Part shown: positions 25,299 through 35,530 of the stretch, one piece after another
Numbering within the stretch: the first letter of the stretch is position 1
Layout of the letters: every line of letters begins with the position of its first letter
Assembly (NCBI RefSeq): GCF_029962835.1
Contig: NC_080575.1
Coordinates: forward strand, 63,033,493 to 63,097,492
Length of the DNA: 64,000 nucleotides
Reading direction: 5' to 3'
From: Magnolia sinica
Lineage: Eukaryota; Streptophyta; Magnoliopsida; Magnoliales; Magnoliaceae
Program-made: the position numbers and the translations under genes
Notes under the pieces: model-generated
What the model was told of the DNA's origin: nothing
The model's database searches: none
The model's input: only the letters and a program-made list of their open reading frames with translations

Positions 25299-25639
25299 GC
25301 TTGTAGAAGGGAGATTATGCTCGTGGAGGTTATCTACTGTGCAACTTATATCTCAGCGCTTCTACGTCCTCGTAATCGGTGAGATCTCTCCATTTTTCTT
25401 TTATTCTCTCATTGTTTATCCACTCCTGCATGAGTGAAGACGGTTGTAACGTTCTACTTCATAGTGGATTGTTGATCTAGACGAGGTCCTGTGGTTTTTA
25501 CCTCTTTAAGGGTTTTTCATGTAAAAATCTCTTGTGTGGTGTGTGATTTATGCTTTGATTTATTTCATTGCTTTATTATCCATAATTCTAGTTTGTTTCG
25601 GGAGGCTAGATCCTAAGGTTTTGTGCAAGGCCCCCAATA
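24888..25639 (+). repeat. Copia 5' LTR
   Basis: It starts TGATGGGG. U3 has repeated CGACCAGTCG-like motifs (24905-25100). A CTATAAATAAG box lies at 25187-25197, and a GA microsatellite at 25258-25294. Confidence 0.9.
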
Positions 25640-25642
25640 AAG

Positions 25643-25655
25643 TGGTATCAGAGCC
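25643..25655 (+). other. Primer binding site of the copia element
   Basis: TGGTATCAGAGCC, the plant initiator-Met tRNA complement, three bases after the 5' LTR. Confidence 0.92.
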
Positions 25656-28600
25656 AGGTTCATTGAACAGGTAGGATCGGTTTTTTGAATTACGAAAGGT
25701 AGCTCATCAAGGATGATCAGCCTCAATAGTTCTAACTGAACCATATGGAAGGCTAAGATGGAGGACTTGCTTTATTTCAAGGACCTATATTCTCCAATTT
25801 TAGGCATATCAACAAAATTCAAGGATATGTCTGATGATGATTGGAAGAAGATGGACCGAAAGGTGGTGGAGTTTATTAGACAATGGTTGGATGATTCTGT
25901 GTTCCACCATGTATCTACGGAGACCTCAGCCACTAGCCTATGGTTGAAATTAAAAGGGCTGTATGAGAGGAAGATAGCCGGTAATTAAAAAAATTTGATA
26001 AGGCGACTTATGTATCTCAAGTTCAAGGATGGTGGTTCTATGGCCGAGCATATAAATGAGGTCGGCAATATAGTGAACCAGCTCTTTACTATGAAGATGG
26101 TCCTGGATGATAAATTGCAGGCTTTACTATTACTTAGTTCATTGCCTGACAGTTGGGAGACATTGGTGGTGTCTCTAAGTAACTCCGTGTCAGACGAAAA
26201 GATATCCATGGAACAGGTGACCAGTTGTCTCTTCAATGAGGAGACAAGGAGGAAGTCTCAAGGGTCTACTCAGCAAGAGGCCCTTGTGACATAGGAACGG
26301 GGAAGAGGAAAGAACAAGAAGGGCGAGAATGTCCGAGATAAATCAAGAGGCAAGTCAAGTAACAGAAAGGATGTTGATTGTTGGAATTGTGGCAAGAAGG
26401 GCAACTACAAGCATGAATGTCATGGTAAGAAGAACGACAAGAAAGGAAAAGGAAAGAAGAAGGAAGATGAATCAGATTCCACTGCAATTGCTTCAGATGG
26501 CAACGTTGTAGTTATTCTTTCAGCAGATCATGATGTTTATCTCACGACTACGAGTCAGGACACCGACTGAGTGATTGACTCAGGAGCTTCTTTTCATGCG
26601 ACTCCACGCAGGAACTTCTTCACAAGCTATAAGTCTGGTGACTATGGGACCGTGAAGATGGGAAATTCTGGTGTATCGAAGATCATAGGGGTCGGTGATA
26701 TTTACGTGAAGACCGATGTTGGCTGCACATTGGTTCTCAGGGATGTGAGGCATATCCCAAACCTTCGCCTCAAATTGATGTTGACAGGAAGGTTGGATGA
26801 TGATGGCTATGAAAGCCAGTTTGCTAGTGGGCACTGGAAGCTCATCAAGAGTTCATTAATCGCAGCCAAAGGAAAGAAGTGTTGCACCCTTTACAAGGCA
26901 AGTGTCAATGTGTGCAAGGGTGGGTTGAACGCAGTGGAAGATTCAGCTATTGACACGTGGCACAGGCGTCTAGGTCACATGAGTGAAAAAGGGCTTCAGC
27001 AACTAGCGAGGAAGCGGTTCCTTCCAGACGTGACAGTTATACCTCTCAAAACCTTGATTGTTTATCAGGGAAACAGTATAGAGTTTCATTCATCAAAACT
27101 GCTTCTCATATTAATAAAGTGCATGTATTAGATTTGGTTTATTCCGATGTTTGTGGTCCTATGAGGACAAAAACCTTGGGTAAGCCATTGTATTTTGTCA
27201 CTTTTATAGATGATGCATTTAGGAGGGTTTGGGTTTATGCTTTGAAATCCAAGGACGAGGTTTTTAGTGTGTTTAAATTGTTTCATACTATGGTTGATAG
27301 AGAGACAAGTAGATCATTGAAATGTATCCGTACTGACAATGGTGGTGAATACATTGACGACTTTCATAAGTACTGCAAGTCCCTGGGTATACGGCATGAA
27401 CAGACGGTTCCAAGACCCCCCAGCATAATGGTGTAGCTGAGCGAATGAATCGCACCATTGTAGAGAGAATCAAATGCATGTTATCCCATGCGAAATTGCC
27501 CAAGATGTTCTGGGGAGAAGCAATGCATACGGCAGTGTATCTGATAAACAGGTCTCCATCAGCCTTGTTGAATGGATAAGTACCCGAGAAAGTGTGGACT
27601 GGACAGGATCCATCGTACAGCCATCTCAGGGTGTTTGGATGCAAGGCATCCGTTCACGTACCAAAGGACGAAAGGTCCAAGCTCAATATGAAGATCAGGC
27701 AGTATGTGTTCTTGGGGTACGATGATGAAAAGTTCGGCTATAGATTATAGGATCCGACCGAGAAGAAGCTCGTCAGGAGTAGAGATGCAGTTTTCTTTGA
27801 AGATCAGTGTATAGAAGACATTAGTAAGCTAGAGAAGAACCAACCTAGTTTAGGTGAGCTATAAGACATAGATCTAATTATTCCTCCCGTGGTGCCTGAT
27901 GATGGGGGAGTACAGTAAGGCGCAGAGGACGAGGGAGTTCTTTAAGAAGATGGACCAGGGGAGCAGCCCCCACTTGATCCACTTGTTGAGCCACAGGTGA
28001 GGAGGTCATCTAGGGATAGACAGCCGTCCAAGAGGTACTCGCCGCATGAGTACATTATGCTGACTGATGGGGGAGAGCCAGAAGATTATTATGAGGCCCT
28101 AGCCGACAAGCATAAGGGGGAGTGGTTGACAGCTATGTAAGAGGAGATGGAATCCTTGCATAAGAACCACACCTATGATATGGTGAAATTGCCAAAGGGT
28201 AAGAAAGATTTGAGCAACAAGTGGGTGTTCAGAAAGAAGGTTGAGCAAAAGAATTCACAGACGAGGTTCAAGGCCAGACTTGTGGTGAAAGGGTTTGGTC
28301 AGAGGAAAGGTATAGACTTCGAGGAGATATTCTCACCAGTGGTGAAGATGACATCTATACGGGTGTTGCTTAGGTTGGCGGCTAACATGGATCTAGAGAT
28401 AGAGCAATTAGATGTTAAAACCACCTTCCTCCATGGTGACCTGAAAGAAGAGATCTACATGCACCAACCAGAAGGGTTCGAAGTCAAGGGCAAAGAGCAT
28501 ATGGTGTGTAGGCTGAGGAAAAGCTTGTATGGGCTGAAACAAGCTCCACGGCAATGGTACAAGAAGTTCGACTCGTTCATGTTATAGCATGGGTATGACA

Positions 28601-29650
28601 GAACGGAGTCGGACCAGTGTGTGTTTACGCGCAAGTTCTTAGATGGTGATTTCTTAGTTCTGTTGTTTTACATTAATGACATGCTCATCATGGGAAAAGA
28701 CATCAAGAAGATCGACAAGCTGAAACAGGAGTTGGGCAAGTCTTTTACAATGAAAGACTTGGGCCCGGCTAGACAAACCCTAGGAATGGAGATAACCCGT
28801 GACAGAAGCAGCGGGAAGCTTTGGCTGCCACAAGAGCGGTATATTGAGAAGATCCTAGAGTGGTCTAATATGAATGCAGCGAAGCCGGTCTGTACTCCAC
28901 TGGATGGTTACTTCAGATTGAGCGACAGGCAGTGTCCCAAGACGAAGGCAGAGGTGGAAGAGATGTAGAAGATACCCTACGCGTCAGCTGTAGGAAGTTT
29001 GATGTATACTATGATGTGTACACTCCCAGACTTAGCATATGCGGTTGGTGTTGTTAGCTGGTATCTTGTCAATCCTAAGAAAGAACATTGGGCAGTGGTT
29101 AAGTGGATACTGCGGTATCTAAGAGGCTTATCCAGGTTGAGCCGATGCTGTGGTGATAAAAAACCTGTGTTAGAGGGCTACACAGATGCAGATATGGCAG
29201 GCGAGGAAGTCTACCTCAGGGTTCATGTTCACGTTTGTAGGGGGAGTAGTTTCTTGGCAGAGCAAGTTACAAAAGGTCGTAGGATTGTCGACGACAGAGG
29301 TCGAGTACATTGCAGTCACAGAGGCATGTAAAGAAATGCTTTGGATGAAGAGGTTCTTATAGGAACTTAGCCTAAAGCAGGAGGAGCACGTGGTCTATTG
29401 CGATAGTCAGAGTACTATACACTTGAGCAAGAATCCAAGTCAGCATTCCAAGTCAAAGCACATAGAGATTCGGTATCACTGGATCAGGGATACTTTAGAA
29501 CAGAAGATGTTACAGCTTGAGAAGGTCCACACGGATGATAATGGGTCAGACATGATGACCAAGGCTTTGCCCAAGGGCAAGTTTGAGGTTTGTAGAAACC
29601 AGGCTGGCTTGAAGAAGGTAAATCCCTCCTGGGTCAAAAAGGGAGAGATT

Positions 29651-30383
29651 TGATGAGGTTTTTTCCCCGTGCTCGACCGGTCGTGAGCCTTACACGACCA
29701 GTCGAGGGCTAGTGCACGACCAGTCATGGAGTCGAGTCCTTACTCGACTCAATGTCCAGCGACTTTGGACTATTTTTTTGGGGGTGCTCGACCAGTCGAG
29801 GGTGGTGCTCAACCGGTCGTGGGTGGGGCTCGACTGATCGTGGCTTCGTCTCGACCAGTCGTGGTCACGTAGATTCGTTCCGCGATTTTGCGGATTGCGA
29901 AAATCTGAGTCCTTTCGCAACTGGGATGCGGAAAGGAGTTTTCTAAAACTATAAATAGGGGTTCCCAGGGTTTTTCTGTATATATGAAAAACACAAGAGG
30001 GCTATCAAAGGTGTGAGGGAAAGAGAGAGAGAGAAAGAGGAAGCTTGTAGAAGGGAGATTATGCTCGTGGAGGTTATTTATTGTGCAACTTATATCTCAG
30101 CGCTTCTACGTCCTCGTAATCGATGAGATCTCTCCATTTTTCTTTTATTCTCTCATTGTTTATCCACTCCTGCATGAGTGAAGACGGTTGTAATGTTCTA
30201 CTTCATAGTGGATTGTTGATTTGGACGAGGTCCCGTGGTTTTTACCTCTTTAAGGGTTTTCCACGTAAAAATCTCTTGTGTGGTGTGTGATTTATGCTTT
30301 GATTTATTTCATTGCTTTATTATCCATAATTCTGGTTTATTTCGGGAGGCTAGATCCTAAGGTTTTGTGCAAGGCCCCCAATG
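29651..30383 (+). repeat. Copia 3' LTR
   Basis: It starts TGATGAGG after a polypurine tract, has the same U3 motif array and CTATAAATAGG box, and ends at the CAATT duplication. Confidence 0.9.
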
Positions 30384-30388
30384 CAATT

Positions 30389-30810
30389 ATTATCTCTAAT
30401 TCTTCCAATTGCAATACCCTCCTCATCTTTAGGTTTTTGGATGTCCTCCCAAATCAAAAGTGGATATTTACAGCTATTTCCTCTTCCCTCTCATAGAAAA
30501 TTACATATTCTCAAGCTTCTTGGAAATCCTTGTTGGGAATTTGAGAAGACAGATAATATGTTGGAAGATTGGCAAGCATAGAATTGATGAGCATAATGTG
30601 ACCTACAAAGGAAAGAAATATCATTTCCAAGCCACAAGCCTCGTATCAAACCTTTCAATTACCATAACTCAAATGGAGGAGGAGTAGGGAATGACCCCAA
30701 CAGAAGCCTCAAGTATTTTAAGAAAAGAGAGGCTTCACCCAAGAAACCTTACCAAGTTGGCCACGATCCTCGATTCCATAGCTACACTGTGAATAACACT
30801 TTTTGGAGTT
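30389..30810 (-). mobile_element. LINE (L1-type) relic, RT C-terminal part
   Basis: On the minus strand the frame reads GHIMLINSMLANLPTYYLS, the well-conserved segment after the plant LINE reverse transcriptase core. It continues in the same direction across the copia insertion into 24887-24072. Dead copy. Confidence 0.75.
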
Positions 30811-30869
30811 AATAAGAAGGGCTGAAAAAAATCTAAAACACTAAAGAATGTCTTTAATGATATAGAACT

Positions 30870-31065
30870 CAATATTTATTATAATGATCATATCATATGT
30901 GAACTAAAGATAATGAGGACTCAATATAGTACAATAATCGAGATCCTTCATCTTGATAACGGGGGAGAATAATTGGCTCGTAGGTTGAAAGATTGTCGCC
31001 TTGACCAGCGTATTGAGTTTCAAACATGTCCCTATACCCAAAATGATAATTATTTACCTAATGGG
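30870..31065 (+). mobile_element. Small copia-type integrase relic
   Basis: Translation gives HLDNGGE followed by EFQTCPYTQND, matching the copia integrase pair 'SDNGGEY...HQTSCPYTPQQNG'. No other parts of the element are seen. Old and broken. Confidence 0.5.
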
Positions 31066-31232
31066 AAATGTCTAAGGTACTACCCTTATGGCCTCCCTAT
31101 GGTCCTTACCTACACCTGCACATGTATTGGCTCTTGGGTGGCTACTGGCTAGTGAGATGCAATAAATTTCTTATGATTGATCATCTTTGTAGCATAAAAA
31201 TGATAATCATCAAGTGTTGTTATATATATACA

Positions 31233-32076
31233 TAATGTTTAAAATATCGACAATAGCGGCAGAAATATCTCACAATATATCTTATACCCCATCTATGCGA
31301 TACAAAACGCACATGCAATGTTTTAAATATCGTTATCGCGTAATGTATCGCACCCTTGGGATACGGATACGTATCGGTTATCGCATGAGATATATCGGTT
31401 GTATCGCGTAATGTATCGCCGTTGTTGGGAAACATTGAAAAATTGGGAAATTGGTCAAATTTTTCAATGAAACTTCGAGGATTGTTGAAAAAGACATCAA
31501 TACACATTTAGAAATCAAAACATTACAATAATAATAATAATAATAACAATAATAAATTGCACATAATAAGGGTTTCCTTGTATGGGGTCCTAATATATGC
31601 ACTTTCCAACTGAATTGATGTAAGTATATTCAAAGTTTATTCATATATTTATAAATGTAAGAAGACAGGTATGGAAACACTAGCAATACATTCAAAAGCA
31701 AAAGAAGAATCACTAGATCAGGTTACATATATGTTTAATTTTGTGTTTGGATACAAACATTGTAACTGATTTGCGAGAAATTGAGAATTTTTTATTTTTC
31801 TCAATTTTCCACAACTTGACCTATCTCCCCTAAATCTCGAAATCGAAGTTCCAAATCCATGATTTTTAATGGAAAATATGAAGAATCATATATTTGTAAC
31901 AATTTGACACTAGTTTAACGTGATTTACAACAAAAACATGGATCAAAAATTGAAAATGCACACTGGATCGAATAAGTGGGATGTATCGGCACTACCTGTG
32001 CGTTTCTTATCGCACAGGTGGGATACAAGATATATTGTGGAATATATCGGCTAATATCATCGATATTTAAAACACT
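31233..32076. mobile_element. Non-autonomous TIR element with ATCG-rich ends
   Basis: The left end (TTTAAAATATCGACAATAG...ACAATATATCTTATACCCC) and the right end are inverted repeats of about 60 bp with modest divergence. The interior has GATACGTATCG-type motifs and AT-rich sequence, with no transposase frame. MULE- or hAT-like non-autonomous element; superfamily not resolved. Confidence 0.6.
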
Positions 32077-32344
32077 ACACACAGGTAGTGTTGATATATC
32101 CCACATGTTTGATCCGGTGAGCATTTTTAATTTTCGATCTCCTTTTTTTGTTGAAATTATGTTAAATCAATATCAAATGTTTATAAATCCATTGGTTCTT
32201 CATATTTTCCATGAAACATATGGAGTTGGAGCTTTGATTTCGATATCCATTGGTTCTTCATGTTCTCCCATGTTTTTTTCGTTTTTTTTTCGAAACTTTC
32301 CTTCAACAAGCTATCAATTAAAACCCAGCTAGTGTGTTAATGTC

Positions 32345-32800
32345 ACCAAGTTCAGTGGGTCCCATTATGAGTTATGTGTTATATCCTAACCATCCATCCA
32401 TTTGATGAGCTTGTTTTAAGTCTTGAGCAAGAAAATAAGACAGATCCAAAGATCAAGTGGACCACACTGTAAAAAACAATGGGAGATTGAACGTCTACCA
32501 TTCAAACCCGTTTGGGTCACTTAAGTTTTGTATCAATATGATATTTGTTTTTCCTCTTCATCCAGTTATTTTTTTACCTTACAAACAGATTGGGATGGAA
32601 AATAAACATTACGGTGAACCCTACTAATGTTTTACCGGTGAGAATCATTGTGCCCACTGCTATTTATGGTGTGGTCCAATTAAGATTTGAATATGATTCA
32701 TTTTTGGGACAGTGATCTAAAATAATATTGCCAAATGGATAAACGGTGTGGATATAATAGCTACATCAATTTGGGGCCATGTAACTGTAATCTCCTTTGA
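32345..32800. mobile_element. MITE-like repeat, family B
   Basis: A block of about 450 bp with phrases such as ACCATCCATCCATTTGATG, CAAGTGGACCACAC and GGTGTGGTCCAATTAAG, also seen at 46668-47015 and as fragments at 42335-42610, 44196-44300 and 52795-53000. Several dispersed copies in one window mark it as a high-copy non-autonomous repeat. I recall very similar sequence throughout magnoliid genomes. Confidence 0.6.
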
Positions 32801-32836
32801 ACCGTCGTACAACTCGGAGCTACAAGTCTTCGCACG
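32801..32836 (+). repeat. 36-bp direct repeat, left copy
   Basis: ACCGTCGTACAACTCGGAGC (first 20 bases) through CGCACG, identical to 45859-45894. It abuts the CACTA-1 left terminus. Confidence 0.97.
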
Positions 32837-32848
32837 CACTACAAGAAA

Positions 32849-33660
32849 TTTCACTTTTACCTACGAAAAATTTCGTAGGTAAATGATATTATTTCGTAGG
32901 CAAAGAATTTTACCTATGAAATATTTCGTCGATATATTCGTTGGTAAAAAGCCGTGGCTAAAGACTTTTACCGACGAAAAAATGTCATCGTCGGCAATGG
33001 TAAGACTTTTACCAACGAAATTAAAAACTTTGTTAAGACTTTTACCTACGAAGTGTTAAGACGTAAAAACTTTGTTAAAACTTTTACCTACAAACATTTT
33101 CGTAGCTAAAAACTTTGCTAAAACTTTTCCCTCTGAACATTTTCTTAGCTAAAAACTTTGTTAAAGCTTTCACCTACGAATTTTTTCATAGGTACAAATG
33201 GTGTTAGGACTTTTACCTACGGGCATTTTCATAGCTACAAACTTTATTAAAACTTTTACCTACGACATGTTTCGTAGGTACAAACTGTATTAAGACCTTT
33301 ACCTACGAATGTTTCCGTAGTTATAAACTTTGTTAAAACTTTTACCTACGAATTTATTCGTAGGTACAAACGGTGTTAAGACTTTTACGGAAACACTTTT
33401 ACCAACGAAAAAACATTTGTTGGCAAAGATAAGACTTTTGTCGACGAATGTCTTCGTCGGTAAAACCTTTTACCAACGACGTCTTTCGTAGGTAGAAATT
33501 ATTACAAAAATGTTACCTACGAATCTTTTCATTGGTAAAAAGTATTATAAAACTTCTTCCTACAAATATTTTCGTAGCTAAAAATATATATAGAACATGA
33601 TGAGACTTTTTACCTACGAAAAGTTTCGTGGGTAAAAATGCATTCTTTTACCTACGAAAA
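32849..33660. repeat. CACTA-1 left subterminal repeat array
   Basis: Dozens of TTTACCTACGAA / TTCGTAGGTAAA units, often paired head to head with a short spacer and so hairpin-forming. These are typical of CACTA subterminal transposase-binding repeats. Confidence 0.9.
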
Positions 33661-33699
33661 TTCTTCTTCTGTTTTTTTTTTCCAATATTCCAGTGAAAA

Positions 33700-33785
33700 A
33701 TTCCTGAAATACACCTGTTACAATATATTTCATCATATTCTTCCTGATATACACCTGTTATGTAATATATTTTATCATATTCACA
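33700..33785 (+). repeat. Short tandem repeat of about 42 bp, two copies
   Basis: TTCCTGAAATACACCTGTTA...TATTTCATCATATTC is followed by a similar second copy. Confidence 0.75.
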
Positions 33786-33909
33786 TTCATTCACACTAAT
33801 GGGCTCAACTTGTAGGAACTGAGATATTACATAACGTCCTCGAGTTGCAGATCATACAATTCATTTGTTCCCGACACTGGCTAACAAGTAAGGAGACTTC
33901 ACAAGCTAC

Positions 33910-34147
33910 CTGTACCAGCTGGGCCCATGCTTACTTTATTTCTACATCCCCTACCACCGCCAAAACCACTACCGCCTCGGCCGCCTCCAAATCGGCCACC
34001 ACTATCTCTGCAACCTCTACCACCGCCGCTCCTGCCACCACCTTCATGGTTGTCACTTGGCTCAAGGCGTAGTCCCCAAGTTCTGAACCGTTAAGTTCCA
34101 AGGCCATGGAGAAACTATCAGCATCTGTTAAATCTAGGTAAGCTGAC
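33910..34147 (-). pseudogene. Captured nucleolin-like fragment (RRM end and GAR tail)
   Basis: Minus-strand acceptor (TTTGCAG) before 34147 and donor (CAG|GTAGCT) at 33910. The start reads AYLDLTDADSFSMALELNGS, matching the end of the second RRM of plant nucleolin ('ALELNGSELGG'). In another frame a Gly/Arg-rich tail (GGGRSGGGRGCRDSGGRF) and PAGTG follow, as in the nucleolin C-terminus. One frame change separates the two. Plant nucleolin is a nucleolar protein of rDNA transcription and pre-rRNA processing. This is a fragment inside CACTA-1, not a working gene. Confidence 0.7.
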
Positions 34148-34549
34148 CTGCAAACAAAGGTGAGGCAAAAGTCACCTAACAAGCAACAACCAAACAGATA
34201 TGGAAAATCCCCAAATTATTTGCTCAAAAAAAAAGATAAAAAGAATATGAGTAGGTATGTCAGAAGTGGCAATATTGAAAGAAATGGCATCTTCCCATTC
34301 AACACGGCAGTAGTATACATGGGGCCAATCAGCACATTTCTTGGGTTGACTTCCACAGAGCACACAACTACACTTAGCATACATCTATACACACTGGCAA
34401 AACAAACCGCAAGAGCCTTTTTTTTTGAAAGGTGTAATAAAATACAATAGCTTTTCTCAAAAGATGTCAGAACAAAATCGCGAGCATACCTACGCACATT
34501 TGACATTTAGCAAAACAATTAGCTTTTTCACAAGACCTCTTGTCACAAA

Positions 34550-34640
34550 TAGCTTGGTCTAATTAAAATACCATCATCCTGAATAGCCTGGTCTAATTAA
34601 AATACCATCATCCTGAATAGCTTGGTCTAATTAGAATATG
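34550..34640 (+). repeat. 34-bp tandem repeat, about 2.6 copies
   Basis: The unit AGCTTGGTCTAATTAAAATA...CATCCTGAAT is repeated head to tail. Confidence 0.9.
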
Positions 34641-34799
34641 ATGCAACATGTATGTATCTTGGAGCTGAGCAAGCTACAAACATAGACTGTTGAATAGTTT
34701 GAAAAAGAAAAGAAAAGATATGAAAACCATCATCCTAAATAAAACCATAGTGAAGGTAAAGGACATTCTGTTAGCAATATAAAGATGGAAATGGGCATG

Positions 34800-35052
34800 G
34801 AGCTTCAAAACATTCTGTTGATTCTCCCTTGCTAATGGAAAATTAGTAACCTGCATTGCCAGAAAAACATGAAAGAACACCACCAAGAAATCCCTTTTAG
34901 AAAGAAGAAGAAAACACACGCATGCATGCAACTAGCTCAGGCAAGTAGTTAGTATATGACAGACCATTCCTTCCATCTACAACATAAGTTGGCCGCCCCA
35001 TTGTTGCTTCAGCTTAGTTAAAAGGCTTTGTTCATGGTCAACATTCATGCTC
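34800..35052 (-). pseudogene. Captured cullin-1 fragment (two exons and intron)
   Basis: The minus-strand exon 35052-34966 follows a TTGACAG acceptor and reads SMNVDHEQSLLTKLKQQWGG ... MEGM. A second piece follows an ATGCAG acceptor at 34850 and reads VTNFPLARENQQN. Together these match the plant CUL1 stretch '[31 protein letters not shown]'. CUL1 is the scaffold of SCF ubiquitin ligases. The first exon has an in-frame stop, so this is a non-coding capture. The intron between the exons is kept, so genomic DNA rather than mRNA was captured. Confidence 0.8.
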
Positions 35053-35110
35053 CTGTCAAACAACAAAAGATAATCCAGAAACCTTCCTTGAACAAGGAAA
35101 TCATTTACCA

Positions 35111-35226
35111 TAATCTAAATCATTGAAAAGTCTTTCAGGAGGGACAACCTTTTGCATTTTGACAGTTAAAAAGTTCAAACGTTCATATTTCACAATTCTC
35201 CGCTTATTCTTTAGTAATTCATATGC
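35111..35226 (-). pseudogene. Captured exon of an unrecognised gene
   Basis: A minus-strand open exon with a TTTCAG acceptor before 35226 and a GTAAAT donor after 35111. It reads AYELLKNKRRIVKYERLNFL and ends PPERLFNDLDYG. It looks like a genuine exon (clean borders, no stop, coding-like composition) lying between the RPAC1 and cullin-1 fragments. I cannot name the source gene. Confidence 0.55.
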
Positions 35227-35431
35227 CTGAAACAGATTTAGCAAACCATATTATCTTTGACTTTTTACCTTGATTACAGTTTCTTCCTTCCACATATCAA
35301 ATCCCTTGAAGAAAGACCTTGAATAAGTACCTAATACATGCATTAAAAAAAAATAAAAATCAATGTACAAATAAGCCCAATTCAAATTAATGAAAGCCAA
35401 AATAAAAATAAAAAGTCAACGAACTGTCAAC

Positions 35432-35530
35432 CTGAAACATATTCGAACAGCCTTGGGTCAGCTTTGATGGGAGTAAGGCCCAACCTATTGGCTAGGACTT
35501 TATCTTGGACCACGATGTGTTGTCTACACC
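35432..35530 (-). pseudogene. Captured RPAC1 (AC40) exon of RNA polymerases I and III
   Basis: The minus-strand exon reads [20 protein letters not shown] then LFEYVS, ending at a CAG|GT donor at 35432. It matches the conserved '[25 protein letters not shown]' of RPAC1, the alpha-like assembly subunit shared by Pol I and Pol III. Only this exon is present, so it is a fragment. Confidence 0.85.

Larger units (their letters stand above)
24888..30383 (+). mobile_element. Copia retrotransposon with both LTRs
   Basis: A 5.5 kb element inserted into the LINE relic, flanked by CAATT (24883-24887 and 30384-30388). 5' LTR 24888-25639, PBS TGGTATCAGAGCC at 25643-25655, 3' LTR 29651-30383 preceded by a purine tract (AAAAAGGGAGAG). 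Internal order: gag (from 25758) with a CCHC knuckle (near 26375-26425), protease (VIDSGASFHAT, near 26571), integrase (26900-27500), reverse transcriptase (28150-28970), RNase H (29000-29650). This is copia order. The LTRs differ by roughly 7% by eye, again mostly transitions, suggesting a few million years. The coding region is broken in about eight to ten places. It is the same family as the fragment at 976-2118. Confidence 0.92.

Noticed and set aside
34172-34506. Overlapping open frames of 70-96 codons on both strands
   Set aside because: Composition and absence of motifs suggest captured intron sequence in CACTA-1.
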